A DNA stretch of 64,000 nucleotides. Source: Gammaproteobacteria bacterium F7 (lineage in GTDB: Bacteria > Pseudomonadota > Gammaproteobacteria > Pseudomonadales > IMCC2047). Shown here piece by piece: positions 18,362 to 27,269 of this stretch. Position numbers and translations under genes: made by a program. The notes beneath the pieces are model-generated. The model made no database searches. It had not been told where the DNA came from and was given only the letters and a program-made list of their open reading frames with translations. Every line of letters begins with the position of its first letter. Within the stretch, counting starts at the first letter, position 1. The DNA lies in the NCBI GenBank assembly GCA_001593685.1, contig LUKI01000005.1:1-64000 (forward strand). Reading direction: 5' to 3'.

Positions 18362-19132
18362 TTAGGAGCCGAACACTTTGCGTAGTAACTCTGTGCTACG
18401 CTTCAGAGGGTCTTTACGAATAGCCGCCTCTTCCTGAGCCAGGTAGTAAAAAATACCATCCATGCTTTTGTTGACCGTGTGATCAGTCAGGTCAGCTTTA
18501 ACATCCGGCATAAAAGGGATATTGTCATAACGCCCCATGGCTTGGTCGTAGAGCTTAACCGCACCCACCTGCGACAAGTTGTCCTCAATAATAGGTCGCA
18601 ACGCCTCACCCAGCGGGCCGCTCATTTTTTCCCGCAGGTACTGTGTTGCCGCGTCATCGGCACCATTATAAATACGCTTAGCATCATCAAAACTCATTTG
18701 CTTGATGGCATCCCAAAACAGCGCCTTGGCCTTTGGCGTAGCCTGCTCAGCAGCCCTATTCAAACGCGTTTCAAGGTCACTCATAATGCCGCCCATGCCC
18801 ACCTTGTCGAGCATGTTGCCGACCTGTTGCAACTGTGAAGGTAACGGGATACGAATCGCTTCATCACTGTTAAAACCGCCATTTTGTCCTAACTGGGATA
18901 CCACGCGCTCACTGCCCACTTTGAGTGCTTCCTTAAGGCCATTGACTATATCTGTCTGACTTAGGCCCGCAACTGCTGTCGAAGCTGTCGACTCGCTTTT
19001 GTCGCCAGTTAATACCGAATCGAGTAATCCCTTACCCATATCCAACCAGGATTTTTCCGCGGCGACAGTCTGCTGAACTGTTCCGGCAGCCAATAGCAAG
19101 GCCAATGACAAAGTGTTCAGACGTTTAAGCAT
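18362..19132 (-). CDS. DUF4197 domain-containing protein
   Basis: Signal peptide; ALKVGSERVVSQLGQNGGFNSDEAIRIPLP typical of DUF4197. Confidence 0.88.
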   Translation of the reverse strand: MLKRLNTLSLALLLAAGTVQQTVAAEKSWLDMGKGLLDSVLTGDKSESTASTAVAGLSQTDIVNGLKEALKVGSERVVSQLGQNGGFNSDEAIRIPLPSQLQQVGNMLDKVGMGGIMSDLETRLNRAAEQATPKAKALFWDAIKQMSFDDAKRIYNGADDAATQYLREKMSGPLGEALRPIIEDNLSQVGAVKLYDQAMGRYDNIPFMPDVKADLTDHTVNKSMDGIFYYLAQEEAAIRKDPLKRSTELLRKVFGS

Positions 19133-19356
19133 CTCAAGCTCCTCAGTTTCAAACTATGCACACGTTCAACCGTGCATTTACACTCTAACAATAGGCAGTA
19201 TACGCAGATTAACCGCGGCTTAAAATTACAAACAACTGCTGAATAAAACATCGCCCTATAAATGAGTCCTTGCCAATAAAGGCGAGAGGTGAGTAAACTT
19301 TCCCGACGTTTTAATGACCCTGTCAGGGGCAACTTGTTGTTTAGGTACCCATCATT

Positions 19357-19965
19357 ATGAAGATTCGCGCTGTTATTTCCCTGTTAATTGCAGGCACTTT
19401 TTCATCCGTTGCACTGGCTGGCCTTGAGCCCGCTGAAGGTGAAAAGCTGATCACCTATCAGCCCGACCCTGAAGTTTGGGAAATTGCCAACAAGGATCTG
19501 ATTAACTCCAAGCGCCTGGTATGGTTCAACAAAGAAATGCGTGCCAAAGGCCGCACCTACGACGACTTCTACGAAGTTAATGTCTTTAATAAACCTGAAA
19601 AAGATGTCGACGGTGTACGTCAATGGAGTGACAAAAAAGGTAGTCTTAAATGCCGCCAATTTGAATCGGTTGACATCGCCCGTGATGTCAGTGCTACTTA
19701 CCCATCCGTCACATGGCGTACAACCTGTTTAAGAGGTAATGCCCCCGCCGCACGACTTATCACCAAACTTATCGAAGGCGAACGTCACCTTTACCAGGTT
19801 CAAAAAGCCTGGGTTGGCAAGGTGGATAACGCCACGATAGCCGAATGGCAGGCACACATCGAAGAGTCCTATGTGTGTGATATTAACAGCGAAACGGATC
19901 CTTGCCCTGCCGAAAAAAGCTCATCAGAAGCTCCGCAAGCAGCCGATAACAACACCGATAAATAG
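19357..19965 (+). CDS. Secreted hypothetical protein
   Basis: Signal peptide MKIRAVISLLIAGTFSSVALA. Confidence 0.7.
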   Translation: MKIRAVISLLIAGTFSSVALAGLEPAEGEKLITYQPDPEVWEIANKDLINSKRLVWFNKEMRAKGRTYDDFYEVNVFNKPEKDVDGVRQWSDKKGSLKCRQFESVDIARDVSATYPSVTWRTTCLRGNAPAARLITKLIEGERHLYQVQKAWVGKVDNATIAEWQAHIEESYVCDINSETDPCPAEKSSSEAPQAADNNTDK

Positions 19966-20042
19966 TCCCGCCATTAACGACCATGCTCGCTGCCTGACTT
20001 GAGCAGCGAGCCTTCCTCTAATTCGCTGCTTTTGCAATCATC

Positions 20043-21227
20043 ATGTTTTCACCGGTTATTATTATTGGCGCTGGCGCAGCTGGCTTAATGTGTGCCATTT
20101 CTGCCGCCGAACAGGGCAAACAGGTCTTAGTACTTGACCATGCCAATAAGGCAGGCAAAAAGATTTTGATCAGTGGCGGTGGCCGTTGCAACTTCACCAA
20201 CCTCTATACCGAGCCGGCTAACTACCTCAGCACCAACCCGCACTTTTGCAAATCGGCGCTCAAACGTTACACCCAATGGGACTTTATTGCTGAAGTTGAT
20301 AACGCCGGTTTACCCTGGACAGAAAAAAAACTCGGCCAGTTATTCAGCGACAACAAAAGCGAAGCCATCCTTAACATGCTCCTGGATCGCTGCACCAAGT
20401 TGGGGGTCACTATCCAACTCAATTGCAGCATTCAAAGCGTCGAAAAAAGTGGCGACACCTTTTCAATCAACAGCACGCTGGAAAACTACCAGAGCAGCGC
20501 ACTGGTTATCGCAACGGGAGCGATGTCCTTTCCAACAATGGGAGCCAGTGACTTTGGTTTACGCATTGCCCAACAATTTGGTTTAAAAATCACCGCTACC
20601 CGCCCCGGCCTGGTTCCTTTTACCTTTGATGGTCCCGATAAACAGCGATTTGAGGGGCTGGCGGGCGTCAGTATTGATGCTGGTATTGAATGTAACGGCC
20701 AACGCTTTTTGGAAAATATTCTTTTCACCCACAAAGGCCTGAGCGGGCCAGCCGTATTACAAATATCCTCCTACTGGCAACCTGGCGACAAAGTCGACGT
20801 TTGTTGCTTACCAGAGATCGACCTGTTTACAGCATTAAAAACTCATCAACAAAGCTCACCGAATAAACAGTTACAAACCATTCTCCAGCAATATTTCCCA
20901 CAGCAGGTGGTAAATTGCTTCTGTCACGAAATAGACACTCAACGACCACTACAAACCTATAAGCATAGCGAGCTGGAACAGGTCGCCAACCAGTTCCAGC
21001 ACTGGCAGTTTATTCCTAGCGGCACCGAAGGCTACAAAAAAGCAGAGGTGACTCTGGGCGGCGTGGATACTGACGATATCAGCTCCAAAACCTTCGAGGC
21101 AAAAAACGTCAAAGGCTTGTACTTTATCGGTGAAGTGCTCGACGTTACCGGCCAGCTAGGCGGCTTTAACTTCCAGTGGGCCTGGGCCAGTGGCTGGTGC
21201 TGCGGACGAGCATTAAGCATTGCCTGA
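20043..21227 (+). CDS. HI0933/YhiN-type FAD-dependent oxidoreductase
   Basis: VIIIGAGAAGLMCAISAAEQGKQV; KKILISGGGRCNFTN; GEVLDVTGQLGGFNFQWAWASG. Confidence 0.93.
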   Translation: MFSPVIIIGAGAAGLMCAISAAEQGKQVLVLDHANKAGKKILISGGGRCNFTNLYTEPANYLSTNPHFCKSALKRYTQWDFIAEVDNAGLPWTEKKLGQLFSDNKSEAILNMLLDRCTKLGVTIQLNCSIQSVEKSGDTFSINSTLENYQSSALVIATGAMSFPTMGASDFGLRIAQQFGLKITATRPGLVPFTFDGPDKQRFEGLAGVSIDAGIECNGQRFLENILFTHKGLSGPAVLQISSYWQPGDKVDVCCLPEIDLFTALKTHQQSSPNKQLQTILQQYFPQQVVNCFCHEIDTQRPLQTYKHSELEQVANQFQHWQFIPSGTEGYKKAEVTLGGVDTDDISSKTFEAKNVKGLYFIGEVLDVTGQLGGFNFQWAWASGWCCGRALSIA

Positions 21228-21278
21228 TTACATTTAAATTTTTAAGCAATTACATTAGGAGTACTTCACCCTATTAAC

Positions 21279-21296
21279 GTTATGTTATAACATAAC
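21279..21296. promoter_or_regulatory. Predicted Zur box 1
   Basis: 18-bp perfect palindrome GTTATGTTATAACATAAC, identical to the core of the site at 25345-25362. Confidence 0.8.
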
Positions 21297-21488
21297 ATAA
21301 ACTACAGCGATGAAACTTGATCGATTTCTAAAATCAAACCGCAGTTTCTGGCATCAATCTTCACGTCAACCAAAAATATTTTATTAGGTATACATATCGC
21401 CATCAGGGGAGCAGGTTTTGTACGTTGCCCTCCCTCAGCTTTTTGCTGGCGAACAACATAAATTATTAACCCTTAATTAATCCTTACT

Positions 21489-22823
21489 ATGTCACCAACG
21501 CTAATTAAAAACGCCCTGATTGTTAATGAAGGCAAAGTGTTTGAAGCCGACCTGCGCATTAAGAATCAACGCATAGAACACATTGCCAGTGAGATACCCG
21601 CTACGCCAGCGGATGATATTTATGAGGCCAATGGCTGCTATCTTATGCCGGGCATGATCGATGATCAGGTGCACTTTCGCGAACCCGGTTTAACCCATAA
21701 AGGCTCCATTGCCAGTGAATCTCGTGCCGCAGTGGCAGGTGGAATTACCAGTTATATGGAAATGCCGAATGTTAATCCGGCAACCACCACCATATCAGCG
21801 CTGGAAAACAAATATGCCTTAGCGGCTAACAGCTCTTTGGCTAACTACGCGTTCTATTTAGGTGCAACTGAAGATAACCTCGAGCAGATCAAATTACTCG
21901 ATCCGAAAAGACACTGCGGCCTCAAGGTGTTTATGGGAGCATCAACCGGTGATCTGTTGGTTGAAAACCCAACAGCGCTCGAGCCCATCTTTCGTGAAGC
22001 GCCTACCTTGATTGTGACCCATTGTGAAAGCGGCCCGATCATGGATGCCAATAAGGCCAAGATGCTGCAATCAAAAGGCACCTTAACGATTGAAGACCAT
22101 CCCATTATCCGTGATACCGAGGCCTGCTACGCCTCCTCTTCCTATGCGGTGGGTCTGGCAAAACGCTACAACAGCCAGCTGCATGTATTGCATATCACCA
22201 CCGCTCAGGAGTTGAGACTTTTTGACGCAGGCCCTGTTGCTGGTAAAGCGATTACCGCCGAAGCCTGTGTGCATCACCTGTGGTTTACCGACCAGGATTA
22301 CGCTCAGCGTGGCAACTTCATCAAGTGCAACCCGGCAATCAAAAGTAAGCAAGACAGAGACGCGCTTATGCAGGCATTACATACCGGGCAAATCGATATT
22401 ATTGCCACGGATCATGCACCGCACACACTGGCGGAAAAACAAACTGATTATGAGAGCGCACCCGCCGGTTTGCCGCTCGTACAGCACGCGCTATTAAGCC
22501 TGATGGATCATGTCCATCACGGTCGCCTAGGCCTAAATCAGGTTGTTGAAAAAACCGCGCATAACCCGGCAATACGCTATGCAGTTAGCGATCGCGGTTT
22601 TATTCGTGAGGGGTACTATGCCGACTTGGTGATGATCGATCCTGATTTGCCTACTGTCGTGACTGATCAGAGCGCCCTTTACAAATGTGCATGGACACCC
22701 TTCTCAGGCCATACCTTTAAGTCACGAATCATGGGTACCTGGGTTAATGGACAACAGGTCTATAACGGCAAAAATATTATAGATGTTGCTTCCGCAGCAA
22801 TGCCTTTGGTTTTTAACCGATAA
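21489..22823 (+). CDS. Dihydroorotase paralog (amidohydrolase), putatively Zur-regulated
   Basis: MPGMIDDQVHFREPGLTHKGSIASESRAAVAGGITSYMEMPN; TDHAPHT; downstream of Zur box 1. Confidence 0.92.
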   Translation: MSPTLIKNALIVNEGKVFEADLRIKNQRIEHIASEIPATPADDIYEANGCYLMPGMIDDQVHFREPGLTHKGSIASESRAAVAGGITSYMEMPNVNPATTTISALENKYALAANSSLANYAFYLGATEDNLEQIKLLDPKRHCGLKVFMGASTGDLLVENPTALEPIFREAPTLIVTHCESGPIMDANKAKMLQSKGTLTIEDHPIIRDTEACYASSSYAVGLAKRYNSQLHVLHITTAQELRLFDAGPVAGKAITAEACVHHLWFTDQDYAQRGNFIKCNPAIKSKQDRDALMQALHTGQIDIIATDHAPHTLAEKQTDYESAPAGLPLVQHALLSLMDHVHHGRLGLNQVVEKTAHNPAIRYAVSDRGFIREGYYADLVMIDPDLPTVVTDQSALYKCAWTPFSGHTFKSRIMGTWVNGQQVYNGKNIIDVASAAMPLVFNR

Positions 22824-22883
22824 GCTAATAACAACGTGTTTCAAAAAGCACTGTAATATCAAATCACATTTAATAGCTAGACC

Positions 22884-23249
22884 ATGACTGAAAATGAAAT
22901 CGTGGCACTATTCCATGAGTGGAATAGTGCATTACAGACAGGTAACCCGAAAAATGTAGTCATTCTCTACGAAAGCGACGCTATTTTGCTTCCGACGATA
23001 TCTAATATAGTTCGTCATAATCAGGACGAGCGTGAAGATTATTTTATTGATTTTCTCGCCTTGGGCCCTCAGGGGAAAATTGACGAGTCAAATGTACGCA
23101 TCTTCGATCAGATTGCTATTAACTCCGGGGTCTGCACCTTTACCTTCAATGATGGCTCTATCGTGCAAGCACGCTTCACCTTTGTATATCGCTGGAGCGG
23201 CAAACGCTGGCTGATTATCGAGCATCACTCTTCACGAATGCCGGAATAA
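22884..23249 (+). CDS. SnoaL-like / CaMKII-association-domain-like (SgcJ/EcaC) protein
   Basis: ALFHEWNSALQTGNPKNVVILYESDAILLPT...FVYRWSGKRWLIIEHHSS. Confidence 0.85.
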   Translation: MTENEIVALFHEWNSALQTGNPKNVVILYESDAILLPTISNIVRHNQDEREDYFIDFLALGPQGKIDESNVRIFDQIAINSGVCTFTFNDGSIVQARFTFVYRWSGKRWLIIEHHSSRMPE

Positions 23250-23275
23250 CTGCAGTTTTAAGAAAGTGACTAACT

Positions 23276-23458
23276 ATGAATAAAGAAAATACCGCACCGT
23301 CTTTTCCTCCTGTCGACGAAAAAGAAAGCTGCTGCAGCAATACGAGCTGTTGTGGCCCTCAAAGCCCTGTTACTCGTTTAACCCCAAAAGTTGGACGCAA
23401 CGACCCCTGCCCCCTCTGTGATAGTGGTCGTAAATATAAAAAATGCTGTGGGCTGTAA
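23276..23458 (+). CDS. Small SEC-C motif protein
   Basis: [12 protein letters not shown] and C-terminal [21 protein letters not shown] (SEC-C). Confidence 0.85.
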   Translation: MNKENTAPSFPPVDEKESCCSNTSCCGPQSPVTRLTPKVGRNDPCPLCDSGRKYKKCCGL

Positions 23459-23521
23459 TAAGGCGAAGTGGTTGAACAGAGAATCCAATTAACCCGTATT
23501 AACTAACCATCCAGGTTCTAC

Positions 23522-24400
23522 ATGCTTTTATTTGTTAATGATCTGACGGTGATGGACTTTTCCTATCTGTGTGAAAAACGCGGCCTTGTGGGCGAAAGCT
23601 GGATTGTTGACGTGGTGCTGGATGGTGACCTTAACGATGAAAGCATGGTGTTGGATTTTGCCTTGGTCAAAAGGCAACTTAAGCGCTTAATTGACGAGCA
23701 TCTGGATCATAAGTTGTTGGTCCCGCTTGAAAATCCAATCACAAGCGTTCAACAAGTAGGTGGCAATGTGCTGGTGGACTTTGAACGAGCCAGTAACCAG
23801 TCAATTCACTTTAATTGTCCGCAAGAGGCCTACGCACTTATAGCTACCGATAAAATCAATGTGAAGTCCGTTGCTGAGTATCTGCACATCAATATTAACA
23901 ATGAGCTACCCGTTAATGTTCTGGGGCTACAAATATCCCTGAGGGCAGAGGAAATAAACACGCCCTATTACCACTACAGCCATGGGTTGAAAAAGCATGA
24001 CGGTAATTGCCAGCGTATTGCGCACGGTCACCGTTCAAAAATCATTATCGAGCAGGATGGAAAGCGCAGTGAAACTTTGGAGGCTCAATGGAGCCAACGC
24101 TGGCAGGATATTTACGTTGCTTCAGAGGAGGATATTCTTGATTTCACTTCATCAAACCTAAGTGAAAAGGCAAAGCGGCTCTGTGATGAACGGCATATTG
24201 GTTTTAGTTACGAGGCTGATCAGGGAAGGTTCGAAATGCTCATGCCTCGTTCTGAGTGTGAAGTCATTAAAACCGATACCACGGTCGAGTGTTTGGCTCA
24301 GTTCATAGTGCAACAGTTAAATCAGGAAAAGCCTGATTCGCACTTCAAAGTCTTTGCCTATGAAGGTGTCGGAAAGGGTGCTATCGCCTGTTCCGAATAA
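23522..24400 (+). CDS. Tandem 6-pyruvoyl-tetrahydropterin synthase/QueD-like protein
   Basis: First half VLDFALVKRQLKRLIDEHLDHKLL; second half YHYSHGLKKHDGNCQRIAHGHRSKI, both PTPS/QueD motifs. Confidence 0.75.
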   Translation: MLLFVNDLTVMDFSYLCEKRGLVGESWIVDVVLDGDLNDESMVLDFALVKRQLKRLIDEHLDHKLLVPLENPITSVQQVGGNVLVDFERASNQSIHFNCPQEAYALIATDKINVKSVAEYLHININNELPVNVLGLQISLRAEEINTPYYHYSHGLKKHDGNCQRIAHGHRSKIIIEQDGKRSETLEAQWSQRWQDIYVASEEDILDFTSSNLSEKAKRLCDERHIGFSYEADQGRFEMLMPRSECEVIKTDTTVECLAQFIVQQLNQEKPDSHFKVFAYEGVGKGAIACSE

Positions 24401-24581
24401 GCCCCGTAGATTCCTCACTAATATGAATTTGTTTCGTGTTTTGGTTATTCGATGGGGCATGGCCAAACGTTTTGGTGGCAATTGTGCTGCCCATACTGTT
24501 TATCAAAACTGCACTTCAGGTACGCCGAAGTGCTTCGCTAGAACTAAACCCTCCTCTTAACTAAGCTGACTCTGGATATCT

Positions 24582-25157
24582 ATGCAACTCATACTCGCCT
24601 CGAGCTCCCGTTACCGAAAAGAACTGCTTGAACGCCTGAAGCTTAACTTTGAATGTACATCTCCTGACATTGATGAAACTCCAAAAGCTAATGAAACAGC
24701 GGAACAGCTGGTGAAACGCTTAGCGCTGGAAAAGGCGCGCAAAATTGCCCCGCTCTACCCCAATGCGCTGATCATTGGTAGCGATCAGGCTGCTGTACTT
24801 GATGGAGCAATTATTGGTAAACCTCATACGGCTGAAAATGCGGTTAAACAATTGCAGCAGGCAAATGGAAAAACGCTGCAACTGTTAACAGGCCTTTGCC
24901 TTTATAACAGCCATACCGAGGCATACCAGCTGGATATGGTGCCCTATGCTGTGAAGATGAGGTCATTGTCAGATGAGGCGTTAAGGCGCTATGTGCAGCT
25001 TGATCAGCCTCTGGATTGCGCCAGTAGCTTCAAATGGGAGCAGCTTGGCATTGCCTTGTTTAGCTCTATGCGAGGTGACGATGTCACAGCGCTTCAAGGG
25101 CTACCCTTGATTCGGTTGATTGATATGCTGCAGGAAGAAGGGGTGATGGTTCTGTGA
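24582..25157 (+). CDS. Maf family nucleotide pyrophosphatase (YceF-like)
   Basis: MQLILASSSRYRKELLERLKLNFECTSPDIDET; IIGSDQ. Confidence 0.95.
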   Translation: MQLILASSSRYRKELLERLKLNFECTSPDIDETPKANETAEQLVKRLALEKARKIAPLYPNALIIGSDQAAVLDGAIIGKPHTAENAVKQLQQANGKTLQLLTGLCLYNSHTEAYQLDMVPYAVKMRSLSDEALRRYVQLDQPLDCASSFKWEQLGIALFSSMRGDDVTALQGLPLIRLIDMLQEEGVMVL

Positions 25158-25340
25158 AGGCTACACGATCTCTGTTTGATGGGGAAAACTACGGTTGGTA
25201 AATTTTGTTCGGTGCTTCTTTACGTCTGGCTAGCGGGGACTTTCCTTCACTCATCGTTACGCGTTAATAGTTAAACAGGACGAGACCATCACCCTAGCGG
25301 AGATATTCTTTGCTGCGGCATAGGATTATTTGTCATCCTT

Positions 25341-25366
25341 TAACGTTATGTTATAACATAACGTTA
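25341..25366. promoter_or_regulatory. Predicted Zur box 2
   Basis: 26-bp perfect palindrome TAACGTTATGTTATAACATAACGTTA. Confidence 0.85.
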
Positions 25367-25437
25367 TTATTTAGGGAGGCAATTAAGATCTCTCGCTTCG
25401 ACGAATGTTGTTTACTTACATGAACAGAGAAATATAA

Positions 25438-25860
25438 ATGCGAAATCTGCAAGTTATAACGGATAAAACAGCGATTAGCCTGTCTTTGCTTTGCGCTATC
25501 CATTGCCTGGCATTGCCTCTTATCGTGGCTTTATTACCATCCTTGGCTGCTCTAGGCCTGGAAGATGAGGCGTTCCATTTTTGGATGGTGATTGCCGTTA
25601 TTCCAACGAGTGTCATCGCGCTCACCATGGGCTGTAAAAAACACAAACGTTATTCCGTGTTAATGATTGGTGCTGTCGGACTATGCATTCTTGCGGCCGC
25701 AGCCTTTTTGGGTGAAGACATCCTGAGCGAGTTCTGGGAGAAGGGGCTGTCGTTAATTGGTACGACCTTCATCGCAGTTGGGCATGTTTGGAACTATCGT
25801 TTGTGCCGTCAAAAGGTTAATTGCGATTGCCCAGAAAATAAGCAGCGTGAAGTCGCGTGA
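25438..25860 (+). CDS. MerC-domain membrane protein
   Basis: DKTAISLSLLCAIHCLALPLIVALLP; four predicted TM helices; Cys-rich C-terminus. Confidence 0.88.
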   Translation: MRNLQVITDKTAISLSLLCAIHCLALPLIVALLPSLAALGLEDEAFHFWMVIAVIPTSVIALTMGCKKHKRYSVLMIGAVGLCILAAAAFLGEDILSEFWEKGLSLIGTTFIAVGHVWNYRLCRQKVNCDCPENKQREVA

Positions 25861-26276
25861 AGCGCCCGTATTTCCAAACGCTTGAGGGGCTAACGGATCA
25901 GAGCGTCCTTTCTCTGCCCGACGTCATGTGCGAGCTTGTTTTTAATGATCAGGGACTAATCCCGGTCATTACTCAGGACAATGACACGAAATCTGTATTA
26001 ATGATGGCGTGGATGAATAAAGCCGCTCTGGAAAAAACCTTGGATACAGGGCGCATGACCTACTGGTCTCGCAGCCGAAATGAATTTTGGATAAAAGGCG
26101 AGACCAGTGGCCATACTCAGGAACTTGTCTCCATGTCTTTTGACTGTGATGGCGACGCGGTGCTTTGTCAGGTCAAACAGCAAGGGCCAGCTTGTCATAC
26201 CGGCCGGCCCAATTGTTTTTATCTCAAGGTAGACGCCCCGAATAAGCAAATTCATGTCATCGGCTCAACGACATAA
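25857..26276 (+). CDS. hisI: Phosphoribosyl-AMP cyclohydrolase (HisI-type), GTG start
   Basis: SVLMMAWMNKAALEKTLDTGRMTYWSRSRNEFWIKGETSGH; GTGA overlap with the MerC gene. Confidence 0.93.
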   Translation: MKRPYFQTLEGLTDQSVLSLPDVMCELVFNDQGLIPVITQDNDTKSVLMMAWMNKAALEKTLDTGRMTYWSRSRNEFWIKGETSGHTQELVSMSFDCDGDAVLCQVKQQGPACHTGRPNCFYLKVDAPNKQIHVIGSTT

Positions 26277-26340
26277 CCCTGCCAGTCCTAGCCGAACTAT
26301 AAAAAATCTCCCCCTGTCCTAGATAACCGAAAGGAAAGTT

Positions 26341-27249
26341 ATGTACAACTTTGAACGCTTACCCGATGTTACCTCATACCATCGTGCGGATAATCCATTG
26401 CTACTACAGTGGGTTGGCATGGAGGGCATCGCTGTGCCGTTTTCTATGATCTCCCAGGCAGCTGAACCATTTCAAATAACCGCTAAAGCTGATTTGTTTG
26501 TCAGCCTGGATAGCAGCACAGCCAAGGGTATTCATATGTCGCGTCTGCACTTGCTGCTCAATAGCCAGTTGGCCGGTAAAATGCTGGATTGCTCAACCGT
26601 AGAGCAACTGCTGGATGGCATGGTGAGCTCTCAGGCGGACATCAGCCAAAGCGCAAGAGTGAATCTGGATTTTGAATTATTGCTCAACAAAAAGGCCCTG
26701 CTTAGCGGTGAGTCGGGCTATCAGTCTTACCCGGTAAAACTAAAAGCCGAGAAACGAAAGGGTAATCTCAACGCCGAGCTGGAAATCACCATCCCCTATT
26801 CCAGCACGTGCCCCTGCTCGGCGTCCCTGTCACGGCAGCTATACAGTGATGCCATTGATCAGCATTTTGGCGATGCGAAAATCGATAAAGCGTCATTGCT
26901 AAATTGGGTGCAATCTGAAGCGGGATCAATTGCTACGCCCCATAGCCAGCGTTCCTATGCCTATATTCGAATTAGCCTACGTGATCACGATTGGCCGGAT
27001 ATTCCTACGCTCATCTCTCAATTGGAAGAGGTGATTGGTACGCCGGTGCAAACGGCGGTGAAGCGAGTTGACGAACAGGAATTTGCCCGACTCAATGCAC
27101 AAAACCTGATGTTCTGTGAGGATGTGGCAAGGCGGATCAAGAGTGCCCTGGAGTCCATGTCATTCGCGGCGGATTATTGGTTCAAGGTTGAGCACCAGGA
27201 AAGCCTGCACGCCCATAACGCCGTGGTTATTGACCAAAAGGGTTCCTAG
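26341..27249 (+). CDS. folE2: GTP cyclohydrolase FolE2 (type IB)
   Basis: [55 protein letters not shown]. Confidence 0.95.
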   Translation: MYNFERLPDVTSYHRADNPLLLQWVGMEGIAVPFSMISQAAEPFQITAKADLFVSLDSSTAKGIHMSRLHLLLNSQLAGKMLDCSTVEQLLDGMVSSQADISQSARVNLDFELLLNKKALLSGESGYQSYPVKLKAEKRKGNLNAELEITIPYSSTCPCSASLSRQLYSDAIDQHFGDAKIDKASLLNWVQSEAGSIATPHSQRSYAYIRISLRDHDWPDIPTLISQLEEVIGTPVQTAVKRVDEQEFARLNAQNLMFCEDVARRIKSALESMSFAADYWFKVEHQESLHAHNAVVIDQKGS

Positions 27250-27269
27250 CCCGGAGTGGTATTGAGGTT

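Noticed and set aside
24354-24560. 68-aa ORF overlapping the end of the PTPS-like gene
   Set aside because: Out-of-frame overlap, no domain, composition typical of non-coding frame.
21489-25157. Maf gene as a certain member of the first Zur operon
   Set aside because: About 180 bp separates it from the preceding gene and Maf has no known zinc link; co-transcription cannot be judged from sequence.
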